A DNA stretch of 64,000 bases, taken from the NCBI GenBank assembly GCA_013400155.1, contig VXBM01001214.1, positions 171,502 through 235,501 of the forward strand. The letters run 5' to 3'. Both the position numbers and the translations under genes were made by a program. Positions 25,425 through 37,552 of the stretch are shown one piece after another; position 1 is the stretch's first letter; each line of letters opens with the position of its first letter. The notes under the pieces are model-generated. The model was not told where the DNA came from and ran no database searches. It worked only from the letters and a program-made list of their open reading frames with translations. This stretch comes from Helopsaltes ochotensis (taxonomy: Eukaryota; Chordata; Aves; Passeriformes; Locustellidae).

Positions 25425-25690
25425 TGTTTACAGCCAGGATGGAGCTGTGCATCAGCCCCCAGAGAGAGCTCTCTGGAGAATTCAGTACAGCAACAAGTTC
25501 CAGAAGCTTTGCTCCGCCCTTGACAGCGGTTTATTGAGTTTATAATCAAATGCTCCCTAGGGAGGAGCTCCCTGAGCCAACGGACTTGGCTGAATAGACG
25601 TTTTGTTTACCAAAGACTTTGATTGGGTTGGCAAGCAGAAAAGTCAAAGCCAAAATAGGCACCCAGTCAATGCTGGTCAATAATCAGGAT
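25425..25690 (-). mobile_element. LTR-like element, minus strand
   Basis: Read on the minus strand there is a CCAAT box ('acccaatcaaag', around 25619-25630), then a TATA-like ATTATAAAC, then CAATAAACCGC within about 10 bp (poly(A) signal at 25530-25535). A GC-richer stretch follows and ends near ...TGTAAACA at 25425. That promoter/poly(A) order with a very short spacing is typical of avian retroviral LTRs. Neither boundary nor a target duplication could be confirmed, and no retroviral genes are adjacent. Confidence 0.45.
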
Positions 25691-25966
25691 CACGTCTCCT
25701 GAAGTTGGTGTAAGAAGTGAGAAGTAAGATGAAAGCAAATTTTCCCCATGTGGCATAGCAGGGTATCAGTACTAAGATGGAAATTTTCAGATATCCCCAG
25801 AATTTTGTCCAGCAGTTCCTGCTGTACTTGGACCAACTGATAAGCATGGCTTGTCTGCTCATAGGTGTTAATTAACATTAATGTGGATGGAAATTCTGAC
25901 CATCCCAGAGATCTCTGAAGGAATTCCTGCCATTATACATAAAAAACCTTGCAAATAATCCATTAC

Positions 25967-26038
<72 letters not shown>

Positions 26039-29000
26039 CTGGTATTCCTGCAGATGCAGGAGGCCTTTAAAACATCACAAACCACTTCCACATGTGCCAA
26101 ATACTGTAACACTACAACTTTCCACTTTCCACTTTTGAATCTAAGAGGATAAAAAGAATTTTCCAAGTAAAAATCTCACCGTATTTCAGAAAACATCATA
26201 TACACACGAGTATCCACACAAATATACATACCAGTGTGCATCTATTTGCTTTGACACACTAGAGACCACAATCCTAAATTTGGCCAAGCTTGTGGGGCTC
26301 TTTTTATTCATTTCAACGGATTTCTAATTTCATGTGGCTTATTCTGGTAGGACTTAAAGCAGTTACCTTTGGTGGTGGCCTTTAAAAATCAATTTTTATA
26401 TTGTAGTCGAGGTGAGGCCAGCGCTGTCCATGGTACATGAAGTGCCAACAAAGAGGTGACTCAATCTAAATGAAGCTCCTTGGGACTAACATTAATCAAC
26501 GTTACCAAATCAGTAAGAATTGAAGATTCCACACAAATATGTGCAAGGGATTTGTGTGCAACTATCAATCAGAGAGGACCTGGAATGGGTGGAATTCATG
26601 GCATTTATTAGAATGATTGCCACACACATTCACAAAAAAGGATACATTTGCAAGACATGTTGGGGAAAGATGCCACTGACTGGACAGTGGAAAATCTTGC
26701 TTATTAAATTGAAAATAAAAGAAAGAATGTCTGATATTAAGTGTTTAAGGCAGGTATCTTGCCTTGACTATGACTTGCTTTGCTGAAAACATTAGTAAAC
26801 CCCTGGAAAAATGTTGAAACTAATTATATATTTCCTCAGGAGAAAAAGAGGATGCTGAATGAATGCTTTTGGGGTGAAGAACCAGCTGGGGGAGATCAAA
26901 GTTGTTAAAGAGAATGATTTAAAAAGGATTTAAAAAAATCTTGCACAGTGGGCAGATGAAGCAAAAAATGGTTTACAACAATTACACAAATGGACTCCCT
27001 GAAATGATGGAGGTTCATCTGTTGCTGGAGAAATGTAGACAAATTAATAAGGGAAAGCATGTACTGCACCAGAAAAATAATGGTAAAATCCGAAGCGAGA
27101 TAAAAGCACAATGTGAGATTTACCAAAGTGACTGCTTGTCACTTCTGCAATTTGTTATCTTCCTGTTTCTGCTTCATTTCATAAGAGAAAAGGCTATTTA
27201 ATGATTCAAAAAGGGGAAAGAGACTATTGCAGAACTATTTTATACATATGACCTGAAGTTGTAGGGCTGGAATATGGTAGAGGTTGATTCTTTGAATTAC
27301 TGTCTGAGTATTTTTGAATATTTTTGAGCAAAAACCTGTCAGGAGGATGGAGAGGAAGGTAACAGTCTATAAGACAATGCAGACAGTTGGAATTCCTGTG
27401 TTTATTGTAAGGCAGGAGGCAAAGGACTGAGTGCAAACAATAAGGCTGAGAAACATAAGGGTATAATTGCTATAAATATAATGACAGTAAAAAAAAAGGG
27501 GATAAAACTCAGCTGACTGGATCTTGGATCCAGTTACAAAATGAACAGTACATTCCTTCCGAGAGTAGTTTTTTAGATGGATGTAAGTAAAAGGTACATG
27601 AACAGAAGAGATTAGGTAAAAAATTATTTGGAAAAATGTGTCTTTGGGAAAGAAGTGGGGTTGGTTGCGTTTAAAATGTTCCTAGGCAAGAAAAAGAGAA
27701 TAACCAACTTTAGGTGAATTAGTAAAGAACAATAGAAAATGGAAAACATTAACTTTATACTGCTAAGCTTGAGTTATTTACAAGTCTAACTTCATTTAAT
27801 CTTGTTGTAGTCACTCCATTTACAGCCAGCGGAAGAAGTGGATTTTTCTAGGACACAATTCCTTTCATCTTAATGAAGACATCCAAATTAGGCCAGATGA
27901 ATTGCACTCCAGTAGTGACTATGTCATCCCAATGAGTACAGCGAAAACCTAAATGCCTGCCTCATATGTAGATATCTACATTTGTAGGCATTTCCAGTCC
28001 TGGGTTATGAATCTCATTCTAAGACTTTATTTAGAGTGGCACGGGAGGGCACCAGTCACAAGTAAAGCAAAAGCATTGGGTAAGAAAGCATTCCTAAAGT
28101 TAGATAGCCAGACCCAGATTCAAGCATTGGTATGAAATCATCAAATAACAATATCAAGCATCACCAAGTCAGAAGATTTTCTCCCCAAGACATGGACCTC
28201 AAGCAGAAAATAAATAGTAAGAGTGTCACAAATTTTTCATGTAAAAAAATGGGGGGATTTTTCAGCCCTTCTTTCAATTTCTTACAAAGCGTGTGTTGGA
28301 TTACGTTTACAGTAAATATAAAACAAATAAAAGGGAAAAGTGCAACTATTTTTGTTGAGACTAGCAAAATATATCAGTGTCTTCAACAGGAGCTGAGGAA
28401 CATTGGCATATTTAAAAACAAGAGCAAAAGACTAATTTTTTTGGTATTTTGAGACTCAATAATATCCACCATGGCAAAACTATTTGGATCTATGTTGCAC
28501 TTTTTTATTTCTCAGTATCCATCTCATAGGAAGGAAAGAGATAAATGTAGCATCAGTAGGCAAGTCACAGCTTCCTAATCAATATTTTGGTTTCCATGTA
28601 TGTGTAATCTTTCTGTCTCACTCCCTCTCTCTTTTCTCCTAAGATGTCAAAGTAACCTTTTAAGAGAGGCAAACAGCCACCACATCACAAAGAAATCTGG
28701 GAAAAGGGTGGGTAGCTGTCAGATTCACACAGTCACACTTTATTTGTACTATTATACTGGGAAAAAACAGAGACGTACTTAAAATCTTTATAATGGGAAA
28801 GTTCTCTTATGTTTGGAGTCCATTAGGCATTTGATGCAAACCAGATTTGCAGCAGAAAACGAATACAGCCGGACTTAACACCTTGAAAATTGAAGTGTAG
28901 GGAACAAATTAATGGATGCCTGCGGAGTGGTTTTCCTCTGGCAATGAGAACGATTCAGTGCTGCAGTAAATTAGACCAGATTATTTCTGTGAATAGAACT

Positions 29001-31232
29001 TTATTGCAGACGTCCTCTCTTGTTTTGTAAGTAAATAGCCACAATTGGTTGTGATACCCTACAACTATGTTGTGTTTATTATTCATAAGAATTTGCCAAA
29101 CAGATGCACTTTTAAGTAATTTCCAAGCTCTGAATCACTTGCTAGCTGCTTCTTAGAAGCTGTACTGCAAAAACAGTCTGTCACATACTTAATCTGGGAT
29201 TAGTGGAATTTATTGTACACTGGAGTTAGGGTCGAGCCATATTCTCAAGTCTGTGTGTATTTTATTATGTTGGTTGCTCACACATTTTTCTGAGACTTGA
29301 TTAGGTGGTGAATATAAATAAAAAAGGAAAGAGAAGGAGAAATGTATAATAAATAATACAACCTGATTTTTAATTTTTTTTAAAAAAAAAACCCTTGGAT
29401 TTAATAACCCCTCAGGACTCAAGAACCTTTTTGCAAGTGGAAAGCACATGTTCAGATACAGACAAATAACTAACAACACTTTATAAGTCAGGTAGATTGG
29501 ATGTTGTCTTCTTTCCTGCAATGAATTCAGAAACCGTGGGAAACTAGAACCCTGTTTGCCTTTCATCTGGGAAAGTATAAGATAGGTAAACTTAAAAACT
29601 TGCTGCTTCGAAAATAAAATGTGCACAAGGAAAGAGATGCTAGACACAAGGAGAGAAAAAGGAGTGAGGACATGTTCTATGATTTTATTTTGATTTAATA
29701 CCTTTATTTTTAGGATAACGTAGATTTTTTTTATGGAGCAATAAATTACATGGTCAGCCAGGAATGAGCGTGGAAGCTGTGGAATCCAGCCTTTTGATAG
29801 CAGACCACCAGGTGTTCCTTGAAAACCAGGATCTTGACAAGTATAGCTCTTCCTGGTTCAAAAACTTACTTTTTCCTCTGTGAAAATATTTGCAAATATT
29901 CAGAGAGGAAATGTGAATATTTTCCTGGTTGCAGGTTCATTTCTCCTTTCTTTCAGTAGATGAGGACGGCCCAAGTTGCAGTGAAGGTGAGGATGTGTCA
30001 CACAGGGCCGTGCCAGGTGTTGGGAAACGCAAATGCAACTGCAGAGACAATACTCTGCACTGTCTTTGGAATGATTTCACTGCTCCTGGAGCCACAGTCT
30101 GCTCTTCATTTGTCCAGCCTGCACATTTTAAGTGTTCACCTTCCCACCTGTCTGCTGCTCACTGCTCCTTTCCCTGAGACAGTGGTCAATGTGGTGGACA
30201 GGGAAAACCAGGGCACACAACGCTAAGCAGGGTTTTAAAAATTCCACAAAGCTCTCGCTTTCATTCTGCTGATTCACCAGACTGAAACAATTGTGTTTTT
30301 CTCATTATTCCTGTCCATATATTAACTACTAAATAATTTCTGGTCAATTCCAAACTATTTTACTACCATGCCCCAAAAGAACTGTAACTACATGGATTCA
30401 CTCATTCCTTGATCTCTCCAAAGGCAACACAAGTTCCAAGCAGCTCAGTAGATCACAACAAAGGTTTTTATGGTATGGGATGGTTGAACAATAAAAACTT
30501 GTGCTTATGAAACTGTCATTACTTTCTTCCTCAAAGAAAAGATTCGGTGATTCACAATGCATGGATGGATGGGCCATCTGATTATATTGTCTTCATCAAA
30601 TCCACCCTGAAGCAAGAAAAGAAAAGCTAATGGATCATACAAAATGAAACAGTAAAGTCACATAAATGCAAGCAACATTTCTTTCCCTTTTAAGCCATTA
30701 ATGTTGAATACCATAATGTATCAGTTCGTATTTTTGCTTCACTACATTCAGAATCAAATCTGCTCACTTGCTTTGAATGAGCTAAAGTTGCTTTGCTTTT
30801 TAGGATGCTCATGGATTATCAAATGATCTATAGAAGATAAAATAGGTTAGAATGAAAAAATATATATTGAGTTATAAATCCAGTATTCTGACCTAAATAC
30901 TGTGTATCTTTTTATAAGCAAAAATTTTTAAAAGCTGTACATTTGTACAAAAACAATTTCAGACCATGACAGTATGTATAAATAATTTTATATTTTCTGG
31001 AAGTAGTAAAATAAATGTAGGATATGTCTATGGATGGAAACTCCAAACATTAGTGTTAATGCTCTTTTAAAAAGTGATTCCAGAGAAAGTGGGGGGGGAA
31101 AAAGGTAATACACTCTGATTTTCATATCAGGTTGCATTTTGTGTATGACATATGTTTGTGCCTATGCATAGATATTAATATGACATTATGTAGTGCAAGA
31201 GCTTTGATTAGCATTCTATCTTGAATGATGAT
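25691..31232. other. Non-coding DNA with one trinucleotide microsatellite
   Basis: I see no recognisable gene or transposon. Open frames such as the 145-codon one at 29210-29647 (-) have no visible domain. The ATT microsatellite at 25967-26038 is the only clear repeat. Confidence 0.6.
25967..26038. repeat. (ATT)24 microsatellite
   Basis: Seventy-two bases of perfect ATT repeat, about 24 units. A perfect array of this length is likely to be length-variable between individuals. Confidence 0.97.
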
Positions 31233-31432
31233 ACCCCTGGTTTTAAATCCATTGAAAGTCAACCTCTACATTTTGTTTACAAACCCCTGGTTTTAAATCC
31301 ATTGAAAGTCAACCTCTACATTTTGTTTACAAACCCCTGGTTTTAAATCCATTGAAAGTCAGCCTCTACATTTTGTTTACAAACCCCTGGTTTTAAATCC
31401 ATTGAAAGTCAACCTCTACATTTTGTTTACAA
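31233..31432. repeat. 50-bp minisatellite, four copies
   Basis: Four head-to-tail copies of a 50-bp unit that begins 'acccctggttttaaatcc' and ends 'cattttgtttacaa' start at 31233, 31283, 31333 and 31383. The only difference I find is A to G at 31362 in the third copy, so the array is recent or homogenised. Flanks are unique AT-rich sequence. Confidence 0.97.
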
Positions 31433-31780
31433 GCTGTGACTGAACTCGTAAATAAATATCTCTTATTTCAGATTTTTCCAGAGATTGTGTCATGTTGTAA
31501 CTGTAAGCCAAGGCTGACCTTCAGATATTAATTTTTTATAGGTTTTTCTTTTTAGTCTTCCTCACCTTTTGTTAGTACAAAACCCATGCTCTGTAACTGT
31601 AAGAGGGAAGCCATTCATGGGACAGGTGAGGAGTGGTGAATTGGACAAAATATAGAGAAGATCATAACCTGCCTTCACCAGGCAACTCCTTGAATACTTT
31701 ATATTCCTTTCAGCAAAAGGATGCCTTTAGATAGTTTGAGTCTCTAAATCATAAGATATAAGGCTTGTAAACAAGAATCT
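31433..31780. other. Non-coding DNA, nothing recognised
   Basis: This is AT-rich sequence between the minisatellite and an antisense CR1. I see no gene or repeat in it. Confidence 0.6.
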
Positions 31781-32091
31781 TCCACAGGACACCTTCCACT
31801 ATTCCCAGGTTGCCCCAAGCCCTGTTCAGCCTGGCCTTGGACACTTCCAGGGATCCAGGCACAGCCACAGCTTCTCTGGGCAACCTGTGCCAGGGCCTCC
31901 CCACCCTCACAGGGAACAATTTTTTCCCAATATCTAATCTAAACCTGTTCTCTTGTTTACAGCCATTCACCCTTCATGCTGTCACTCCAGGCACTTGTCC
32001 CAAGTCCCTCTCCAGCTCTCCTGGAACCCCTACAGGCACTGGGAGGGGCTCTAAGTTGTTCTTGGAGCCTTCTCCTCTCCAGGCTGAATAG
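31781..32091 (-). mobile_element. CR1 fragment, antisense
   Basis: 'gacaccttccactattcccagg', 'ggccttggacacttccaggg' and 'cagccacagcttctctggg', followed by 'ccaatatctaatctaaacctg' and 'ttctcctctccaggctgaa', are the complement of the CR1 3' region. The octamer tail on the left is lost. On the right the element runs directly into the LTR-like sequence at about 32092, so the LTR may have inserted into it. Confidence 0.9.
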
Positions 32092-32686
32092 TGTTGCAGC
32101 AGCCCTCTTGTTAGAGGATAAAAATGAGCTGAGACACAGATTTCCTGTTTATCACAGCATGAAAAGGGCCGTAGTTTATTCCTCTTCACAGCTCAGCCAT
32201 CCTGACTCCAACCATTCACTGACTCTGGCTGCACCAAGCTCCTGCTGGAAGTTTCCCTTGCAGCCTCTGACTGCTGGTTATTTCCTGCTGAACTCTGGCT
32301 GCAGGGATCAGTTTGCAGACTGTGACTGCAGGCTTTTACCCAGCTAGACTGTGGCTGCAGGTTCCAACAACAGGCTCTGACTGCAGCCACAGACTGACCA
32401 CACAGCAGGGATTCTCTCTCCTCATGATCCTTCCTCTTCATGGTCCTCTCATTCCCTCTTCCTCAAGGTTCCTCCTCCTTCATGACTCCCACACTCATGA
32501 TACTCCATCAAGATCCCCTCACCAACTCACTCACGCCCTTTTAGCCCACTTATCTTTATTGGATACAGCTGTGACTCATTAGGGGTGAGGCTGTATTGGG
32601 TAATTAACACAATTGGTACTTATCAGGGATGAGGTCACCTGTATTTCCTTCTCCTAAAGAACACCAGCAGCTGTCTCAGCCTGTCA
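32092..32686 (-). mobile_element. LTR-like element, minus strand, with internal ~28-bp repeats
   Basis: Read on the minus strand, a C/T-poor 5' part carries CCAAT-like motifs ('acccaatac', 'tccaataaag'). It then has a repeat-rich middle, a poly(A) signal AATAAA (complement at 32175-32180), and an end near ...GCAACA at 32092. The middle (32223-32390) carries six diverged copies of a 'ctctgactgcagg'-like motif at 26-41 bp spacing. The position at the edge of an antisense CR1 fits an insertion, but I find no target duplication, so boundaries are approximate. Confidence 0.5.
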
Positions 32687-35600
32687 ACCCCCCTGTACCA
32701 TGGGAATGTGCATTTGAGTCCTGGAAGAAAATAGACAAGTTGATGATGCACCAGAATAAAAGCACACTTGGATAGGAGGACAGAGGATTATTATTGGTTT
32801 GTGTTTCTTCCATTTGCAGGATGTGTGAAAGGATGTGATGAACAATGAACATTTCTAAAACCTTCTCGCCACCTTAGGGAAATTATTTGCTTAGCTTGGG
32901 TCTAAATTCACGTACAGAAACAACTATCAGCTTTTTCCATTGAGTGCATTTCTATTGTATGTCTGTAATGCAGGACTGGTCTTTGTTATGTGTTATCTTA
33001 GTGCCGTTTCCTAAACAATTCTCTACTGACTATGAACCTAGAGAGAAGGAAAAGCCCCCAAAATAATGCAAATAAATAGGTTGGGATGTTTTTATTCATG
33101 ACTGCCAGTGGTAGATACATTTTGCACGTATGTTTTAAACTTGTTCAGATTCTGGTTTCAGGGCTCAGATGTTGTATCAGTGTTCCCAGACATTGCTGCA
33201 TTGCAGAAATAAATCACACTCAGCTGAATGACTGTGAGGGAGAATATTGCATGAAATAATTCCAAAGGAGAATGTTAAACTTTGCATTTTTAGATGCAAG
33301 CAAAGTGATGGTTTGATGAAAGGGTATCAGTAGTATAGGAAGCTCCAAGGGCCCCTTCAGCAGCCACAAAAGGGGCTTTAAAAAGACAGCAGTAATTGCC
33401 TGCAAAGAACTGTGTGATCATTAACTGTTAACCTGAAACTTCAATAATGTTTTATTTCACCCATGAGTGCTTTTTCTTTTTCAGAGTGAGCTCTGCTATA
33501 TCCTAAAGCTTCCTAGAAAAATCCCCTCAACCTTACTGGTGCTGTGGTATGAAACTCCACCTGCTCTCTGACCAAACATGGCCTAGACAGTTGCTGGCAC
33601 CAGCAGAAAATAGTAGCATAAAATCATCACTTATGCAATGTAATTGGAAGGATTGCCAAGAATAACACAGGGATTATTTTGCTAAATTGTGAGGAGAAAA
33701 AAAAAATTAAGATGATTTCTAAACCAAGTCTACCAAAAAAAAAAAAAAGAAGAAGAAGTTGGCTCTTTAAGCTGTGTTATACAATTATCTCCCACACCCT
33801 CAGATTTAGCGTGGATTTATCAGAATGTATAAGCAATGTGCAGCTATCAGTTTGTGTCCTGGAAACTTTATTGGCAGGTTAGCAGGTGTATAGGCAGCAC
33901 AAACACAGTCAAATGCACCCAGGGAAGCTGGAGTTCCTGTAGGTGCTCTGTTTCTCCCATCAACACTGAGGGGTGTGGCAATTCTCTCCGTTTTTACTGC
34001 AGATCTAATTAGCTGAAATGGGTAACATATTTAGGTAATAGCACCGCCATTAGCTCAGGAGCTGCCACATTTACAGGAAATGTGATTATCTCCTGGTAAA
34101 TGTAGTCTCTGCATCAGGGATAACTATGCCCTTGTAGAATGCAATATAATAATTTGCTTTTTAACCTAAGCATGACAAGCATGGGCTTGGGCTGTCTCCT
34201 TTGCAAAGGTTACAGCAGAAATTCAGATTCCTACACAAAAACATCCACCAGCACTGCCACGTTATTGAAAATGGGTAAATAAAGTCAAAGTCATCTTCAG
34301 TTGTCTTATTCACTAAAAGGGGGGAGGAAGGGTGCTTAATCAAAAAGTTTGTGAGAAAGTGTAGATGAATTATTTGAACTTAAGTTTCATAAGAAGATGA
34401 GATATTGACCCAAATTTGGGGTTGAATGGATACTCAGGATGGGTATCCTGTGGTTTTTTCGGGTTTTTTCAGAGAGCTTAAGCCTAGGTAGTAATTTAAT
34501 TTATCTTTTTCCTATGGGACAGAATATCTTTGTCCTCACCATTTTCTAGACCAAATAATCAAGATCCAGAGGCTTTTGTTGCCTAAAATGTGACTGAAGC
34601 ATAACTGCACAAACAGTTGAAATGGAAGCTGGGCTAAGGTTCGAAGCCTTCTCTTTTTGCTTTGGGCTCTGAGTTCATGGGTGCTCACAGATGGATTAGA
34701 GAGGGGGAAAATAAAAGGAAAAAAATGTAAGAAATAAAAATAGAAGACTAATGCAATTAATTGATTAATACTATAGATACTAATAATTAATAATAATACT
34801 ATTATTAGGTTTAAACATGGATTATATGAGAATGGAGCAGAGACATTTTTGACTGCTACAACTCGCAGAATTATGGAGATGCATCAGTTTACCTCATGCT
34901 AGTCTCTGGGGGTAGCCTAGAAGCAGATGTTCTACTACAGGACAGTACAGAACAGGAGTTAACATAAACCTTTTACTTGTTTGTCTTCCATTTTTCCCAC
35001 TGAAAATAAAGTAATTCACACAAGCTGGAGGTATTTAATAGTCTGAATTCACATCCCTGTCTGCTGTGAAAACCCTGTGGTTCTAAGGTCAGAAAGAACT
35101 TCTTGGGCTGCTGCTCTCCTACAATGTTCACATCAGCCACTGAGCATTTCTCAGAAACTGGATGAAAGAACAAACAGAAATAATCTCATGAATATGCATT
35201 TTATAATTTATAATGCACATTTTAATATGGAAATAGGGCCTAAGCTCCATGACCTTACCATTAGAACAGACTGAACAGGGGTGTGTGTATATGTATATAT
35301 ATCTGTGTGAATAGAATTTTGATTAAATTTTCCAATATCAACAGAAAAATTATGTCTTTTAATTAAATTTACAAAACTCCACAAACCAATCTGTAGCTTT
35401 CTGCTCCCTGTTTGCAACAATACAGTTGAAAAATCATTATAATTAATATAAATGAAGAAGCTACAGGTTATGCTAGGTGATAGGTTATAGAAAATCAAAA
35501 GCAATAGAATTAAGATTTTAAAAAACCCTTCTTATTTCTTTTTAAACTATTCAGCTACTTAGTGATGAAGACTGTGGAGAAACAGAAAAATAATTTTGTG

Positions 35601-36032
35601 ATTGAGTTACCCCAAATTAGGCTGAATAAAGCTTCTTAAACAATGCTATAGAGAACAATTCCACAATAATGGCAGTGAACTTAGATGATCTCAGATTATC
35701 TTTTCCAAAGCTGATTCTTATAGGGCTACTTTTTTAGCTGACATACCCATTAATGGCTTATAAAGGAGAAATAAAGAGTGAATACAAAAGGCTGTTAATC
35801 AAAGAAGTTTCCCCTAATTGGTCAAGGGACCTTTTTACACCAAGACATCCATTAGAGTCTCTAACACCTTGATCACAGTGTTATGTTACATATTTCCCTT
35901 AATGTGAATAATTTATATGGTGTGTGTTTGTGCATTAGAAAGAAAGTTTGAAAAAAACAATGTAGAATATTTAATTTTAATTTTAATTTAATTTTAATTT
36001 TAATTTGTCATATGCTTTAATGCAATGGTTTC
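32687..36032. other. Non-coding DNA, no recognised gene
   Basis: This stretch is AT-rich, with no recognisable transposon or coding region. A short (TTTTAA)n run at 35971-36006 leads into the G/T tract. Confidence 0.6.
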
Positions 36033-36206
36033 TGTGGTGGTTTTTTTGTTTTGTTTTGTTTTGGGATTTTTTTGTGGTTTTTTTGTTTGTTTTTGTTTTT
36101 TGTGTTTTTTGTGGTTTTTTTGTTTGGTTTGTGTTTTGTTTTTTGGGGTGTTTTTTTTGTTTTTGTTTTTTTGGTTTTTGGTTTTTTTTGTTTTTTGGGT
36201 TTTTTT
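36033..36206. repeat. 174-bp G/T-only tract
   Basis: Only G and T are present except one A at 36066, in TTTTG, TTTGGG and TTTTGTG motifs. Several GGG runs give weak quadruplex potential. It follows a (TTTTAA)n run. Open frames through it encode only repetitive Phe/Leu/Cys/Trp-rich strings and are not real. Confidence 0.95.
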
Positions 36207-36579
36207 AATTATCAGTGCCTTTTTGGTCCAGTAGTTTTTATTGAGTGATCAGCAAAATGACTTTGGAGTTATCCCCGCAGCACAGCCCTCACATACAGCC
36301 AGGGCCCACGTGTCCAACTGGGATCCCACTCAGGCCTTCAGTAGTCCCCACAATATTAACAGCCACCATGAGCAAGGTGATCTGGGCTTTATCCTCAGTG
36401 CTGCAGTGAGAGAGGAGACATCTCAGGTGTGAAAAGCAAATGCAGCTGTAAAGTCCTAAATGGCTGCAGGCGTGCTGCAATGTACAGCAGATTCACGGCA
36501 TGTTGGAAATGAAAGAGTTAGAATAAATCCCAACGTGACCCCCAAAAGAGAACTCCTAAAAACCAAAAAGGGTTTTTTT
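36207..36579. other. Non-coding DNA, possibly part of an LTR
   Basis: This is moderately GC-rich sequence between the G/T tract and an LTR-like 3' part. It could be the 5' part of the same retroviral LTR, but I have no internal match to support that. Confidence 0.35.
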
Positions 36580-36790
36580 TGTCTCAGGAGCCACTGCTCA
36601 CTGTGATATTGCCCTGTAGCCACAGAGGATCATCATTGCTGTTGCATTGTGGTCTCTGCCCTGTTGAACACTGGTGCTGCTGTGGCTCCTCCAAACTTTT
36701 CTGTGTTGTCCTTGGAAAGCATTCTCTTGTCCTCATCAATAAATCAAACCACAACGAGAGCTAATGAAGGCAGAGTCTTCGTTCAGTGAA
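36580..36790 (+). mobile_element. Possible LTR 3' part
   Basis: The piece starts near TGTCTCAGGAG and contains an AATAAA (36738-36743) followed by a ~45-bp U5-like stretch. The layout resembles a short LTR, but I see no TATA box, no related copy in the window and no target duplication, so this is a weak call. Confidence 0.3.
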
Positions 36791-37338
36791 ATCCGAGTGC
36801 CACTTTTGGTGTTCACTCAGCCAAAGTATGGTTGGTTACTCATTGCAGATGATGGTTGGGGTAGGGACTGCCAGGAGGCCAAGTCATCATCATCTCTCCC
36901 CAGTGGGGTGTTCCCCAGCTCGTCTTGAGGCTGATAAATGTTTCCAAAATTACTGGACTTCTTGTGAAGTAAGTGAGCTGCAAAATCAGAATGAAGACAA
37001 GGGATAAGTGTAATCTCTTGTGTATCAAGGGGTTATAAAAATTGCAGACCAAGCTTTTCCACTCTGCTTAGAGCGTGCTTCATTTAGATTAGCACTGCAT
37101 GGGTTTCAGGCCTCATCTGTTTGCTAAGGGATTTGCAAACAGGGTTCCTTCCCACACCCATTGCTTTTATTCCTACTAATTACTTTTATTCCAACTATTA
37201 ACCTCTCCAGAGTCTGCTCTAATAACTGGGAATCCCAGACACCCCGCTGAGCACGCAAAAATTGAACTAAAGAATAAAAGTCAAAGCAGCAATATTTTCT
37301 CACTATATTACAGCTGACTCATAACAAACAGCCACGTT
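36791..37338. other. Non-coding DNA, nothing recognised
   Basis: No gene or repeat is recognised between the possible LTR and the CR1 at 37.3 kb. Confidence 0.55.
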
Positions 37339-37552
37339 CATCACAGAATCATCATAGAATGGCTTGGGTTGGGAGGTCCATCCAGTTCCAACCTCTCTGT
37401 CATGATCAGGGGCACCTTCCACTAGCCCAGGTTGCTCCAAACGCCATCCAGCCTCGCCTGGAACACTTGCAGGGACCCAGGGGCAGCCACAGCTTCTCTG
37501 GGCACCCTGTGCCAGACCCAGACCCTCACCACCCTCACAGCAAGGATGTTTC
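37339..37552 (-). mobile_element. CR1 fragment, antisense, with 3' tail
   Basis: The fragment begins with the complemented tail 'catcacagaatcatcatagaatgg', then 'gcttgggttgggaggtcc', 'gcaccttccactagcccagg' and 'gccacagcttctctgggcacc', and ends near 'caaggatgtttcaatcc'. The CR1 is 5'-truncated at about 215 bp. Confidence 0.92.

Noticed and set aside
25949..26152. Frame with a poly-tyrosine run
   Set aside because: Translation of the (ATT)24 microsatellite.
29210..29647. 145-codon open frame, minus strand
   Set aside because: Low-complexity Phe/Ser/Leu-rich composition from AT-rich DNA, with no domain.
34630..34665. GGTTCGAAGCC, resembling a tRNA T-arm
   Set aside because: No matching acceptor stem, anticodon arm or B-box/A-box spacing around it.
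36005..36248. Overlapping hydrophobic Phe/Cys/Trp-rich frames resembling membrane proteins
   Set aside because: They are translations of a G/T-only tract in all three frames.
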